Shown: piece after piece, positions 63,647 through 64,000 of the stretch
Numbering within the stretch: position 1 is the first letter of the stretch
Layout of the letters: each line of letters begins with the position of its first letter
DNA from: Camarhynchus parvulus
Lineage: Eukaryota; Chordata; Aves; Passeriformes; Thraupidae
DNA: 64,000 nucleotides
Direction of reading: 5' to 3'
Assembly (NCBI RefSeq): GCF_901933205.1
Contig: NC_044573.1
Span: 48,017,493-48,081,492 of the forward strand
The notes under the pieces: model-generated
Seen by the model: the letters and a program-made list of their open reading frames with translations, nothing else
Database searches by the model: none
Told to the model about the DNA's origin: nothing
Program-made: the position numbers and the translations under genes

Positions 63647-64000
63647 TTATTTTCTGTATTTATCAGGGCTTTTTTTTTTCCACAAAGTTACTAAATTCTC
63701 TTCTGATCCTGCATTTATTTTTGTGACATATTTTTATATTACTCAGTATTTCTCAAGCTTATGAGATTATTAAAATCAATGTATTTTAAACTTTCATTGT
63801 GCAATTCTGGCAGAAAGCACATATACTGGAAAACCATTTTTAGAGTTCAGATAGTCTTTCTAGTAGGTCACTAAATACAATTGCAGGACTTCGATGTATT
63901 TCCTTGCTTTATCAGCCATATCAATCTGATGCAATCAGCACTAACCTGCTTTTTCCCTAAACAAAACACATACACATACAAGAGAGAACAGAATCAAATA

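Larger units (their letters stand above)
57560..64000 (-). other. UTRN: UTRN intron, open at the window edge
   Basis: More than 6.4 kb with no sign of the preceding 86-bp exon (expected to end near a KYR motif). It contains the 1.2-kb CR1 fragment, a 22-bp tandem duplication and otherwise unique-looking DNA. Confidence 0.8.

Noticed and set aside
63820..63950. Short minus-strand frame MADKARKYIEVLQL...
   Set aside because: About twenty codons only, no flanking splice evidence, and not utrophin.

Overview
This window is vertebrate nuclear DNA, almost certainly from a bird. It is AT-rich, sparse in genes and repeats, and its recognisable transposons are mainly CR1 LINE fragments, the dominant avian retroposon. 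One protein-coding gene is supported: the 3' end of utrophin (UTRN), on the minus strand. Thirteen exons can be placed by eye, from 57559 down to 21353. They correspond one-for-one to dystrophin exons 67-79. Every junction has AG/GT splice dinucleotides, and the exons join in a single frame of 457 codons plus stop. Short diagnostic motifs (for example the C-terminus RPQAM rather than the dystrophin ending DTM) assign the gene to utrophin.

Layout from high to low coordinates (the direction of transcription): 57560-64000 is intron upstream of the first visible exon and carries a degraded CR1 reverse-transcriptase fragment (about 57745-58975). 57559-52364 holds the exons for the second EF-hand-like region and the ZZ zinc finger. 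45982-40963 holds five small exons, of which the 39-, 66- and 66-bp ones cover the syntrophin-binding stretch. 33279-32497 holds two exons encoding the coiled coils that bind dystrobrevin. 26270-21353 holds the variable C-terminal tail, including a 23-nt microexon and a last exon with only two codons and the stop. The 3' UTR runs to about 20735, with an ATTAAA poly(A) signal and a miR-1/206 seed match.

From 1 to about 20.7 kb the window is intergenic sequence downstream of UTRN. It contains two CR1 fragments, a MIR/CORE-SINE-like relic, one LTR-like segment and one CCAAT/TATA-bearing block that may be an LTR or a promoter. No other convincing coding gene was found there.

The most interesting observations are these. 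Skipping the 23-nt microexon would open an alternative frame of about 49 residues through a CpG-rich part of the last exon, a layout parallel to the developmental skipping of dystrophin exon 78. An 80-bp, near-identical direct repeat flanks the two coiled-coil exons. A CpG-rich palindromic block sits beside a CR1 end inside an intron. No clearly undescribed biological system is evident. All family calls come from recalled protein and repeat features, not from database searches.
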